This document shows, one piece after another, positions 1-10,690 of a DNA stretch of 64,000 nucleotides. The DNA comes from Austropuccinia psidii. Lineage: Eukaryota; Basidiomycota; Pucciniomycetes; Pucciniales; Sphaerophragmiaceae. The stretch spans positions 79,024,696 through 79,088,695 of the forward strand of contig JALGQZ010000003.1 of NCBI GenBank assembly GCA_023105745.1, read 5' to 3'. Numbering within the stretch: position 1 is the first letter of the stretch; every line of letters starts with the position of its first letter. Position numbers and translations under genes: made by a program. The notes beneath the pieces were generated by a model. It was not told the DNA's origin. It searched no databases and was given only the letters and a program-made list of their open reading frames with translations.

Positions 1-479
1 ATTCAAGGAATAATACTGAATATAATTTTCAATTATTCAAACAAAAATAGCTTTATCTGAGAGGAAGAGGTTAAAGATTATGGGGTATATTATGGATTTC
101 CTAAGGAGCTCATTTATTTGACCTTATTGAGAAATTCTTTAGAAATGAAGTGATCAAAAACAGGATTACTGAAAAAATTTGAGAATGTGGGAGTTGGAGG
201 GGTTTGTAAGCCAGTTTACAATCAGAAGTATCCAATTTGAAAAATACAATACTTGGTTTCTTTCTACCTATAGTTCCCAAAACACATAATATTAATCTCC
301 AAAATATATTCTTTGAAATAAGTTCCAAAGCCCCAGATATTCAGGAGTCAATTTCTTAGTCAGAAGTTGGTCTTAGTTTAGCCAACAAACCCCTTTCAAG
401 CCCTGAATACATATGATACACCATTTTTACATTCATGGGAAAATTCATAAATATATTTTCAAGGGCATGGAAATATCAT
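1..479. other. AT-rich intergenic sequence, no gene seen
   Basis: No open frame with coding character and no element terminus is visible. A 72-codon frame on the minus strand at 110-328 has no recognisable features. The composition merges into the repeat tract that follows. Confidence 0.4.
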
Positions 480-2480
480 TCCCCATTCTTTATTATTAGC
501 TTAATAAGTCTGTTATCAATATCATATAGTATTTTATATTATCAAAATTAAAAAATATTATCATTAGCATCATAGTGGTATTATTCTTGACCAAAAGAAT
601 GTAATAGATCTATTAGTATGGAAGAAATAATATTCTTATTACTCAAGGAGTTTTATTATTATTGAAAAATGAATTTGGTATCATCAACAAGCTATTCCGT
701 TTATCATTAGCATTATATTTTTTTGATATAAAAAGAATTACTAATTTTTTTTCTGAATAAAATCATTATTTTTTAAATAAAAACTCTTCCTTTTATCAGA
801 ATAGCTTATTTATCACTAAAAAAAAGTATTCAATATTCTAAAAATACTAAGCTTATATTAATCAATGTGATCAATTTCGTATTTTTATGTTAATAAGCCT
901 TCTCTTTAAAAAATGATAGCCTGGCTCTTATTACCATAATAGGTTTGACCTTATCATGAAATAGATTAATTATTATCAATATAATCATTTTTATTACTAT
1001 TAAAACACCCAATATTTTATTATTGGTTAAATAGACATTCTATTCTAATCATAATTTATTTCATACCTTAGCATAATCTCTTTTTTATTATCCATATTTT
1101 TAATGTTTCATTTGTAAAATAAGAGCCTTGTAATTATCAAGCTGATAAATCTTTACACTTGAAATTATAAGTTTTTGCTGATTAAGATGATAGCTTGAGT
1201 ATTATTAAGATAATAACCCTGTATGTATTAATGGAATAGCTTTTTACTTAGAACATGACGTCTCCTTCATTCTCAGCATTATTTCTTTTACATTATTAAA
1301 ATGATAGCTTTTTTATCATTTTTTTTATCCTTTGTTTATTATTATCATAATAAAATTTCTATTTGAAAATAATAGCTTTCTATAATTGAAAATACAGTCT
1401 AGAAATTATGAGAATAATAAGTGCTCTATTTTTTAAAATAATAGAATTCTTACTTCTAGAATAATTTGTTTGTTATTATTGACAAAATAATTCCTATTAT
1501 CAACATAATAGGTTTATATTCATCAATATAATAGAGTTTTTATCAGATATATCTTAACTTTGATTCTATTGAGATAGATAGTACACTGTATATTTTCAAG
1601 ATAATACATTTTTCATTGCTAAAATATTACCTTTGGCAATATTTGATAGAACCTTTTTATACAAAATGGAATAATCTCGAGTATCACACACCCACTTTGT
1701 GACCATGGAGAGGATAATACTTTTTAATGATATTCTATCTTTTATCATTATTAAAATGCCAACTTTCATATTTCTTTAATGATAGAATTCTTATTTTGAT
1801 ATAATAAATTTTTATCATTAAAATAATAGCTTTGTAATTCTCAAAATAAATGCAAATATTAAAATAATATTCTTTTTCTTTTTGAAATAATAGCTTTTTT
1901 ATTACTGACATAATAGGTTTTCTATGATGCTAATAATAAATCTGTTATTGTCAATGGAGGAAATTTTTTAGTTTTATAACAGTAGTTTTTTGTTTTTGAC
2001 AGAACGTTTTCATTTCTGAAAGGATAGGGTGTTATTTTTAATGGAATAAAGTTTCAATTCTTAATATAATAGCTTTTGTATCATATTTAGAATACCTTTA
2101 TCATTATTATTGCAGTAAAACCTTTAATTCGTGTCAAAAGAAGTTGGTGGTTTTTTAGCATTATTTGCCATTATCACCACAATTATTTCCTTTTATTGAA
2201 GAAAGTTTTACTTTTTTAATTTAATCTCTTTGTTATTAGTAGCATAATAGGTATCTACATGAAAAAAATGATATCTTTTTTTTATTGAATAATAGCCATT
2301 TTATGATTAACACAAGATAATGTTTTTATTTCTAAAAATAGCTTTGTTACTACTACAACGATATATATTTGGGAAAACTAAGGAAAAATTGCCTTTCTAT
2401 TATTAACGGAAAGATTTTATTATTATTAATACGATGAATTTTTTACCTTTATATTCTAATAAAACTATCTGAGCTTGAAT
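480..2480. repeat. Degenerate AT-rich short-period repeat tract
   Basis: For about 2 kb the sequence keeps returning to a core like ATAATAGCTTTTTTATTATT, spaced roughly 25-30 bases apart. Clear examples are near 1,300, 1,375, 1,500, 1,825, 1,890, 1,910, 2,065 and 2,290. Spacer length and sequence have drifted, so this reads as an old decayed tandem array. No coding frame, LTR or TIR is visible. The period is an estimate by eye. Confidence 0.55.
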
Positions 2481-2716
2481 ATTCTTACGTGCTGCTGAAG
2501 CTTGTTGGCAAGATTATTTAAGCACATCTTTCAACTCACCACTCAATTACCAATTTGGTTCACTTACATATCTGGACAGTTTGTTTAATCACAACTATAT
2601 ACCTTCTCTTGCAATTTTTTTTCAAAACTATATACACGTTTTTTTTTTCTTTTTTTTCTTTTTCTTTTTTTGTTTTTGCATTTTTTTTCTTTGCAGACAA
2701 TGATAAGACTTCAAAA
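2481..2716. other. Intergenic DNA with poly-T tract
   Basis: This is the 3' flank of the minus-strand gene that ends at 2,717. It contains a T-rich tract at about 2,638-2,695. A plus-strand open frame across the tract encodes mostly Phe and is low-complexity artefact. Seen from the gene strand, the tract is a long A-rich stretch just beyond the stop codon. Confidence 0.5.
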
Positions 2717-5567
2717 CTATATTATATTTTCTTCAATTGCATCTTTTAACCTCTTTTCTAGACCAACTGGTACCCATGCAGTTTCATCAAGAGATTGGAC
2801 GACTGAGCTTTGAGTACCCACAGGTTTAGGTGGGGTGATCATATTGAGGGGCATTCGTAATGGTGGGTATGTTATTTCTTCCAGAGAGAAAAAATCACGG
2901 GCACAGATTTCTGGAACTTCTTTGCTTTCGTTAGCACGCTGTGGTCTGGGGTCGAAACGAGGAAAAATACTGGGCGACGAATAAATTATTTCAGACCGTT
3001 TGTCAAGTGTTTTTACACAATAGGAGTTTGTGGAATTCGGATTCATATTGCTGAAAGGTTGGGGTGATCGGATGAAAGAAGTTGGTGGATAGGTCAGTCC
3101 AAGTGGTTCATCAAATTCTTCATCAGTGCAAAAACTAATATGGTATTTTGTGTCATGAACAGCTCGAGCAGTATGAAAGTGATCATAATTGGAAAGTGAA
3201 TTTGATCTTGGACCTTTGCACTGTTCCAGTACAGAAGAATAGCTGGATTTCGAAGCAATGAGTTGAAGAGTGGGCGACACCATTGAAGTTAAGCACTCTA
3301 TCGAGGTATTGAAATCGCGGATTACTGGCAGAGAGTATAATGTAGCAAATGAATCATAATACCGGCTGTAAAGAGATTTGTTCATAGGTGTATTGCGACA
3401 AGCAGAGATAACATTTGCAATACAACTGTTCACCTGAAAAATCAAAAATGAAACAGTTTTAACGTATCTTCACATAAAAAGACATGTAGGGTATGACTTA
3501 CTAAGCAGTTGGTACTAAGTGAAGTCGGAAATATAGTTGGACTAAGGCTGTAAGCTTGCTTTTTAAGCAGAAATGGGTGGAGGAGGTTCAGCAAACATTG
3601 AAGGCTAAATATTGGGTCTGGGTTTTTAAATGGTGTTTGCGTTATTAATGCTGTAGCCCTCGGTTTGTTTTCATGACCATATGGCAGATTCTTGCTTTGA
3701 AATCCATTGAAAAACATTATTGTTCGTGAGGAGAAGGATGTGCTGGCTTCCTCTGTAAGCAGGCCAGAATGAACTTTTAAAGAACTAATGGGAACATCCT
3801 ACAAGAAAATTGTTTTTGTAAGTTTCACCAAAACAAAGAACATATAAAAAAACTTACTACAATTCCACTTTTCACTGTTGCTCCATGATTATTGAGTTGA
3901 GAGTTTTCGCACTGCTGACAAAACTCATCTTCCTTTGTCAAATCCGGCTGCCTCTGAGGGCTGGTTAAAACACCAACGTTCACACCTTCACATTGAGAAA
4001 CTAGCTGAATTTTGCCAGTTTTTGTATCAGGTTGACTTTGCAAGTGTTTGGGGCTGAGGGTAGGCAGTAAATGAATGTTTAAGGAAAGGATCTTTTCAAT
4101 ACGGTCTAATCGCTGCAAGATAATGTGATGAGAAGAGCAGCATGTCAGTCCATTGATTGAGTCTTTGGCAAAAGGCATGTAGGCTGTCTTCATGGAGCTC
4201 GGCTTTGAACTGGTGGCAGTGACAATAAGGACACAATTCCTTGCATTTACTAGCACCCGTCTTTTGCGACCAGTCTTCTTGGCAGGGAGTGGTTTAACTT
4301 CCACTTCTGGTTGAGGCGGTTTGAAAGCTGTATCAGAGTCAAGGCTATTGTTGAGACCAATAGTGTTGGAATATTTGCTCTGGGCATTGTCACATCCGGC
4401 CTCTTCTGAGTCGTACCTTTTGTCCACCATCAATTTGTGATAAATGCGTGATCTCCTGGGAGCATCAGGCGTTTTGCAGATGAAATGTGAGACAACATTA
4501 CCAGGATGTTGACTACTTGAGCATTGATTTTTTGGAGTCATGCAGTCAAATTTTCCAAAATCAACTGGATCTTTTGATACTTGGCTATTTTTATTGTCAC
4601 CACTACTAGCCTTAAGCTTTGGGTTTGGATGTCCTAATTGGAAGGAGATACTTGAAGTGTCAGCTTTAAGAGTTCTACTTGAAGCTTCCAAGGCTGAAGC
4701 AATGGACCAAGCAGTTACAATGAAACAAAAAAACCAAAATTAATCAATGTTTTTGGCAAAAAAGCTTCTAAAGAAATGCCATCTTACTAGTGGAGACCCT
4801 GGAAGTTTAGACACAAAACAGTGAGTTAGAGGTGTTGGCGTGCTCAGCTCAGTCATATTCGGAGAGCTAATTGATGAAGGGGGTGGAGCTGGGTGAAAGG
4901 ATGGACAAAAGGCCTGAGTTCCACTCATACTTATCTTTTGAAACGATTCAGCTTTCATATTGGCAACATGGGAACTAGCAGCCGGGGCCAATCCAGTGGC
5001 CTGTTCAAAGAACAAATTTTTCGAGGTGAAGCCTCCATGCTTACAGGTCAAGGCTGCATGTTTGAGCTTGTTGGTGCTGAGAGTAGGGTCGTCATTGTGT
5101 TTACCTACTGGCTGAGTTGGATTAGGGACAGCTTCAGTCTAGCCAGTTGGCTGGACTTTTATCTTGTTTCGAAGGTGATTACCAACACCATCTGCGACAC
5201 CTGCGCCTTCAGTCTGACCTTCAGTGTCAGGAGCAGGGTTATGTTGTAATTCTGGGATAGCAGAACCTTTTGCAAATTCGCAAACTCGGTTTCGGAGCCT
5301 GCCCACATTATCAGTTGCCACTACAGAGTTGTTAAATTTTGTGTTAGCTTAGTATTTCATGCATGTCAAATCCCTCGTTCTGCAAATATAAATAGACGCA
5401 GGAGTCAGCTCACACAAACACAATCGGTCAGCTGCAATTTGTTGCATCTGCTTCTTCCTGGTTGCAGCAGGAATCACTGCACGTGCATCAACGAAGTAGA
5501 TAAACTCCTTCAAATCAAAAACACTGTGACGAGGGGAAAAAGGATCGGAATTGGGGTATTGTGCCAT
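2717..5567 (-). CDS. Multi-exon host-like gene, function unknown, possibly broken
   Basis: I do not recognise the product. A minus-strand model has exons 5567-5414, 5320-4788, 4693-3858, 3798-3502 and 3433-2717. The last two introns join exons cleanly in phase 0. The protein is Ser/Pro-rich, with a basic cluster (KKTGRKRR, exon 3) that could be a nuclear signal and a short helix (RLDRIEKIL). The first exon has an ATG and about 51 codons, and splices to ATDNVGRLRNRVCEF. Two problems remain. An in-frame TAG lies at 5141-5139 in exon 2, after which the same frame stays open for about 115 codons. The best donor and acceptor between exons 2 and 3 (4787, 4694) leave the phase wrong by one base. So it is a pseudogene, two adjacent genes, or a model missing an intron. 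The clean splice sites and non-transposon composition argue that it is, or was, a cellular gene. Confidence 0.55.
3434..3501 (-). other. Intron 4 of the multi-exon gene (68 bp)
   Basis: On the minus strand the donor is GTAAGT (from 3501) and the acceptor is TTTTTCAG (to 3434). Splicing joins ...TNCL to VNSCIAN in phase 0 and avoids stops in the unspliced frame. Confidence 0.75.
3799..3857 (-). other. Intron 3 of the multi-exon gene (59 bp)
   Basis: The donor is GTAAGT (from 3857) and the acceptor is TTCTTGTAG (to 3799) on the minus strand. Splicing joins ...KSGIV to DVPISSLK in phase 0. Confidence 0.75.
4694..4787 (-). other. Possible intron 2 (94 bp), phase does not fit
   Basis: The donor is GTAAGA (from 4787) and the acceptor is TTGCTTCAG (to 4694). 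Both sites look good, but the upstream exon ends in phase 0 and the downstream exon needs one carried base. Either a small indel has occurred or the true junction differs. Confidence 0.4.
5321..5413 (-). other. Probable intron 1 (93 bp)
   Basis: The donor is GTGAGC (from 5413), with a branch-like GCTAAC about 20 bases before the acceptor CTGTAG (to 5321). Splicing joins ...ADRLCL to LATDNVGR with consistent phase 1. Confidence 0.6.
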
Positions 5568-6658
5568 TGCGTAGGATAGTAAAGAGGAATTTTATTATAT
5601 AAGTAAAAGCAGTTTAATGAGTTAGTAGTTAGCTTTAGAAAATTCGGAGTGAGGTGTAAGAAAAAGTTTCAAAAAATACAGCAAAACACTGATATTTAAG
5701 CTAATTTCAGTGAGCAGGTGGCCTTCTTGGGCGAGCAATTAACAGAGGGTATCAATGACCATTAAGACATGTAAGAAATGAATATGTTACCTTCAGTGTG
5801 TCATGTGGCGACTGCTAGCTCAAAAATGTAAAGGTCAATTTAGCTGTTGCCTTTGTGACTAGTACTGATGCCGATGGATTTGAGATGTTGCCTTGGGTGA
5901 ACCATGACAAATACTAATGCTGATTGGTTTGTGCTGTTTCCGGAGAGTCATCACACATGAAAGAAAACAAGCAAATATTTTCAGTGACAAACGGGTGCAT
6001 GCTAAAAGACGACTGGACTGACCATCTCCAAACCAAGCAAAATGTATCGGAGCTTCTGGCCAGTCGGTGGCGGCATAATGCGCCCTGAGTAGTTGAGAAC
6101 CAAAGGGATGCATGGCTGTCTAGGCCAGTTGATTCTAAATTTGGAGGTCAAGAATGAGACCAATCAACAAGAGATCACGATCGATTGAGATGTGAGGTTG
6201 AGGTTGAGAAGCCAATACCCAATTGGTTTGAATGATGATTCATTCATAAACTAAGACACTTGCAGCCCGACGACCGAGGAAATAGTTATGGTCCGATTTT
6301 TCAAGGACTATTCCGAGATATGAAGCAGAAAATAAACCCAAACCTGCCGGACTGAGTGAACCAAGTCGCCAGATGGAGAGAAGACGTAAATCAGGAAATA
6401 TGGCGCTGGAAGCTGGAGATCTCGAAAAAGTGTTAGTGAAGACTTGGGACTGATGAAAAGAAAGTTGCTGACCATTTTGATTGAATACAGAAGGTGGTCA
6501 CTCGACTAGAGACGTTCGGAGGGGAGGGCACTGGGTGAGTGTGTAGTGTGTGCTGTGCATGCGCCAGAAAAAAAGTCCGCGCAGAAGCTAACTGCTATCT
6601 GTTATACCGTGCAACGTAACTGATATACCGTACGGGAAAACAGTTAAAATTTGCAGTG
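5568..6658. other. Upstream region of the multi-exon gene, no gene seen
   Basis: About 1.1 kb between the start codon at 5,567 and the 1.1-kb repeat. It is less AT-rich than its surroundings. Only short open frames occur (for example 84 codons on the minus strand at 5,859-6,113) with no recognisable content. It presumably holds the promoter of the minus-strand gene, but I cannot point to a specific element. Confidence 0.4.
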
Positions 6659-7769
6659 TTGTCAGCATTCTTGTAGCTGCGAGGCAATTACTCCAAGCCA
6701 CCGCCCTTTCTCATTTTTTCATTAATCACTTCTACACTTATACTGGTGGAAGTTTCAAGCAGTATAACTATATTTCCCAATCTTCGCAATTATCTGCTTC
6801 GAATGATTTCATTCCGGAGACTGGTACATGCCAAGCCTGTTACTCAGGTACCGGTATGCAGCCCGACGGGACCGGCGCTATCTGTTTGCCATTCTACGCA
6901 ATACTTATTCGTGTAACAAATCTTGAAAGCTTGGATCTGTGACGAGAATATGTATCCAAAAACAGAAAAGCAGTAATGCAATTCAACCATTTCAGCCTTT
7001 AGCCGTAGTTCTTTCAAGGAAAATTGAAATACATTGCATTATTTATTCAGATTTGATGACTGAACAACAGTCTTACTTTATGTATGTGGTAAGGTTTAGG
7101 CGCCGGGCAGAGCCGTCTGCTGTTATCATTTTGAATTGCGTTCTCAACTTCAGTCCAAACGGTGACGAAGCGGACTCAATATGCGTCGTTATGAAGTATA
7201 CGAACGCTCGTAACCCTGGCAATCTGCCTTCTGTCAAATATTTTTTGATTGGGTGCTAATACTAAGTACGGATCAGACCTTCTAACTCACGAGTCTTATA
7301 CACAAACTACAACTGCATGGATGGTGAAAAATAAATTGAAAATGGCGAGAGATTTAGCTCCGAAACAAAGTTAGACACACAGTATAATGCAGCTTTATTC
7401 GTCTGCGGTTTGACTTGTTAGCAGTTTGTTGCGAGACACAAATTGATTCGATATTTTTCTTCAATTCCCAGACTCTGTATACAGATAGAGTCGGTTAGAC
7501 ATGCTGGAAAGCAAGGATGTCAGTTCGGTTTTACAAACTGTGTAGTAAAGATTATTTATTGATATGAGGGGTTGTGTGCCCAGCCTCAATTTACTTCGAT
7601 GAGCCATGCAAAGCTCAAACCTTAAAGAGGGGATCCTCCCACTTTGCGGAGGCTTCACACATCGTAAGTAGCTTTGCATAATTTAACCATAAGAACTTAA
7701 GATTTCTCCGGAAAGTTTGAGTTTGGCTGCGATGGCCTCAAACTACGTCACAACGAAGATGGCAATAAT
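6659..7769. repeat. 1.1-kb low-copy repeat, copy 1
   Basis: This segment is nearly identical to 60,621-61,731 in the same orientation. It has the same length (1,111 bp, no net indel) and about seven base differences by eye. Homology starts abruptly at TTGTCAGCATTC in both places. The right limit here is only the limit of comparison, because copy 2 is cut by a Copia-E LTR, so the repeat may continue to the right. No LTR, TIR or known transposon protein is seen. The composition is richer in GC than the surrounding elements. It may be a duplicated host locus or an unclassified low-copy element. Confidence 0.85.
6939..7259 (+). CDS. Hypothetical 106-codon frame in repeat copy 1
   Basis: This open frame in the 1.1-kb repeat is kept in copy 2 (60,901-61,221). 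It has no conventional ATG at its start; it opens at GTG, and internal ATGs are available. It contains YVVRFRRRAEP and ends FLIGC. Four base differences between copies fall inside it, two silent and two amino-acid changing. That does not argue for purifying selection. A different frame just upstream (about 6,660-6,926) is also open and Cys/Gly-rich (TGTCQACYSGTG), so a spliced gene spanning both is possible. No family was recognised. Confidence 0.2.
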   Translation: MTRICIQKQKSSNAIQPFQPLAVVLSRKIEIHCIIYSDLMTEQQSYFMYVVRFRRRAEPSAVIILNCVLNFSPNGDEADSICVVMKYTNARNPGNLPSVKYFLIGC

Positions 7770-7915
7770 AGCTTATAATGATGCCTCGACCAATCAAATC
7801 TGTAAGAGGTCAGAAAATTAGACCTCAATTGTTCACACTATCGCACAAGTTCAAGATCCCAAATTGGATGAAGAAGTTGAGCTTGTGCGATTTTACAGGC
7901 TTTAAATATTCTATC
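7770..7915. other. Spacer with a strong inverted repeat
   Basis: Between the repeat and the mariner element lies a near-perfect hairpin at 7841-7890. The arms are TCGCACAAGTTCAA and its complement with one mismatch, and the loop is about 20 bases. No gene is seen. Confidence 0.5.
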
Positions 7916-7917
7916 TA

Positions 7918-7995
7918 CAGTGCCCTCCAGCAAACCTTCGAACACTTTTTTTTTCTTTTTTTTTTCTCACAATTTTCTCTCATGTGTTTCACAAG
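7918..7995 (+). repeat. Left terminal inverted repeat of the mariner element
   Basis: It starts CAGTGCCCTCCAGCAAACC, runs through T-rich sequence and ends near CACAATTTTC. It matches the reverse complement of 9468-9547 with several mismatches. Confidence 0.85.
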
Positions 7996-8122
7996 GCTAT
8001 ATGGGAGAGTCAAGATTTTTTTTTATATGATTACGCATGTGTTGTTTTTAAATCAAACTAATAATAAACAATCGTGTATAAATAGTAATACAATTAAAAA
8101 GAGTAATATTAAAATAAAGCTC

Positions 8123-9157
8123 TTACCATCGGGTAGGAGCTCCATTTTTATCCACGACCATTCACATTCTTGCAGGCATGGATACAAGTAATGCCTCCAA
8201 GTGATCAAAAGGCATTGTATCCCAAAAGATGCAAATGGCTTCACTCAACTTGTCCATTGTTTTTGGGTTGAAAAGGTTGGTGATGACAGATTTCATTTTA
8301 AACTAAAGGTTTTTGATTGGGTTGAGGTCAGGTGAGTTGGGAGGCCAAGCAAATTTTTGAATATGATGATCTTGATGCCATTGTTGGCTGGCAAGGGCAG
8401 TATGGATGGGAGCTCCATCCTCCATTAATGTGAGCTCTTCACAATTGGCTGCTACACCAACTTCAACCAATTTGTCCATAAATGGCAATAGGCCGGGTTC
8501 GTAAACATTATCGATAAAATCTAATGCCCTACGTTGCCCCGGTGGCATTATGATGAGTTTGGATTGAATTGGTCCACAGGTGGCCCCCCAAATCATCATC
8601 AATCAACAACCTGATCAATGATTGACTGCCATTGATTCAAGGTCAAATTTTTTTTCAGGTGTTTGCCAAACTTGTTTTTGGGTTACGGGCTTGCCTAGTT
8701 CAAACAAAGATTTGTCTGTCCAAACAACTCAGGACCAATCGTTAATGGTCCAATGGAGGTGAGCACGGGCAAATTCTAGCCGTTGTTTGATGTGGCAAGG
8801 ACTGAGATAGGGTTTCTTGACAGTAATACAAGACCTTTTGCCAAGGTGATGTATTGCCTTGCGAATAATATTGAGAAAAACATCAGCCATGATGAGGTTT
8901 TTGATTCAGACAAGTGTCTCTCAACGATGTTGCTGAAGGACTCGGCCAAGTTCTTGTAAGTCATGATCATTTAATTTGGGAGGTCGGCCAGGTATTGGGA
9001 GGTTTTCTAAATGACCTCACTCTTGAAATCGTCGGATGGTATCATGGACAGTTGTTGGAGGAACACCTAGAAAGTTGGCAATTGTTTGGATTGATGCCCC
9101 TGCATCATGCATCCCAATGATTTGCCCTTGGTCTATAGGATTGTGATATGGTGGCAT
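8123..9157 (-). pseudogene. Tc1/mariner DDE transposase, broken
   Basis: The frame starts MPPYHNPIDQGQ with a helix-turn-helix (IANFLGVPPTTVHDTIRRF) and runs about 345 codons, the usual family length. Catalytic landmarks can be read in pieces: WTDKSLFE for the first Asp, LMEDGAPIH for the second, and WPPNSPDLNPIKNL for the third region. In this family the last motif is normally NPIEN, so the catalytic Glu appears replaced by Lys (GAA to AAA). Several frameshifts and stops break the frame: after the first helix-turn-helix near 9,017, near 8,606, after KNL near 8,303, and a TGA in the C-terminal MPARM region near 8,140. The product would cut and paste the element at TA sites; this copy cannot. 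Confidence 0.9.
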
Positions 9158-9467
9158 ACTGATAAATTGGGTATTTTGTATGTCGTCCACAATTTCAAAC
9201 GAGAGTATTGAGAAAAACTCACCATTCATTTTGGTGACTGGTATAAATAGGCATAATGCAAGGCAACAGCCAGACAAAGACAAGAAACTGAAGCGATCCA
9301 CAAAGATGATTGATCCAAAAAACCAATGAATCTCATTGGTTAGAAAAAAGATAACTCATTGTCGATGCTGATTAGTTAGAAAAAACAAGAAGAGAAGAAA
9401 GGAGGTGAGATGAGTGCAAGATGATGGTGGAAGTTAGGAGAAAGAGTCCGCAAACTCTGAAAAAAAA

Positions 9468-9547
9468 CTGGAAAAATTGTGAAAAAAAAAAAACCAAAAA
9501 AGAAAAAACTAAAAAAAAACTTTTCAGGGGTTTGTTGGAGGGCACTG
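9468..9547 (-). repeat. Right terminal inverted repeat of the mariner element
   Basis: Read on the minus strand it starts CAGTGCCCTCCAACAAACC and continues through T runs to CACAATTTTTC. It pairs with 7918-7995. Confidence 0.85.
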
Positions 9548-9649
9548 TACAACTCAAATTACAATGAATATGTAATTTGTCTTATCTGAGCAACTGTGTC
9601 AACTTGTGGTCTTGCCTCAGTACTAACAAAATCGATTTCCCAAACAAAG

Positions 9650-10690
9650 TATATGTTGAAAATCATCTCAATACAGACCAAGACAATTGAAACTCCTATT
9701 TCACCAGAACTGAGACCATCTCTCCTTTCCTGATTGCGCCATGGTCAACTCAAATTGCAAATATCACTAATTCACAACTAACAAAGGAACAAGCAAAAGA
9801 GAAAGTACCAAAGCAGGTAAAGTGCGAAATGGATGACAATAGCCTAGTCTTCTTTGATGATGGCTCTCTTAATCCGGGAAAAGGAGGGGGAGCGGTGGCC
9901 ATACTATCTTGGGAGAAACTCAATCATAACAAATTTTGAAACTGAACTAATGGCTCTTATTCTGTGCCAGGAACTTTTAGCTGAACACATAAAAACCCAT
10001 GGTCCCCCCCCAGCTATCGTCATCTTTTCAGATAGTCAAGCAGCTCTTAAGAGCATCACTCTACCAAAAAAGAAAGTGCCTGGACAACAATTGATTATCA
10101 GAATATTAAACAAATTTCAACAGTGGTCACAATATTTCACAACTAAATTGTATTAGTTCCCAGGACACACAGGAATCCAACAAAATGAAGAAGTTGATAA
10201 ACTAGCAAAGGAAGCAGCCACCTCAGACACAAGATCACAACACACACTACACCACATTAGCATCTCTAAATTAAAACAAACAACAAATCAAGCCTCAAGA
10301 ACTCCACCAGAATTGACAGATGTGGAATTAGCCAGAGGAAAATTCAAGACCCCCCAAGCTCATTATCCAAGCACTTGACCAACTAGAAAAGGGACCAGCT
10401 TCCACAATACATCAATTACACTCAGATCATAGCCCTCTGAATGCCTCCCTATATTTAATCAAACAATTAACATCTCCAAGATGTGCACACTGCAATTCCC
10501 CAGAAACCACCTGACACTATTTACTCTTCTGCAGAAATTATCAATTGCAACGAAAGGAACTAAAACAGGAAATAAGAAAACAGAAGATCCGGCTGAACCC
10601 AAATAGCAGCACCTCAATACTAGACTGCCCACTTGCCTTCAACATTCTGGCAGACTAAATCATAGCAACAAGAAGATTTCAATACATTCA
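9650..10690 (+). pseudogene. LINE (non-LTR retrotransposon) 3' remnant: RNase H and zinc-finger tail
   Basis: The piece corresponds to the C-terminus of a LINE pol protein. RNase H landmarks appear in order: FFDDGSLNPGKGGGAVA (first Asp), NFETELMAL (Glu), IFSDSQAALKS (Asp), and FPGHTGIQQNEEVDKLAKEA (last Asp). They are followed by CAHCNSPETT..HYLFFC, a Cys/His finger typical of this tail. The reading changes frame near 9,900. A TAG near 10,154 replaces the expected Trp before FPGHTG (TGG to TAG), and there are further stops after 10,370. The reverse transcriptase and endonuclease are missing, so this is a 5'-truncated, dead copy, as is usual for LINEs. Confidence 0.8.

Larger units (their letters stand above)
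7918..9547 (-). mobile_element. Tc1/mariner DNA transposon, degenerate
   Basis: The element has terminal inverted repeats starting CAGTGCCCTCC on both ends and is flanked by TA on each side (7916-7917 and 9548-9549), the hallmark of Tc1/mariner insertion. The repeats are about 78 bp long and pyrimidine-rich, with long T runs. One minus-strand transposase reading frame lies inside. Total length is 1,630 bp. The transposase is broken, so the copy could move only in trans. Confidence 0.9.

Noticed and set aside
2555..2749. 64-codon Phe-rich plus-strand frame
   Set aside because: It is created by poly-T tracts and overlaps the 3' end of a better supported gene.
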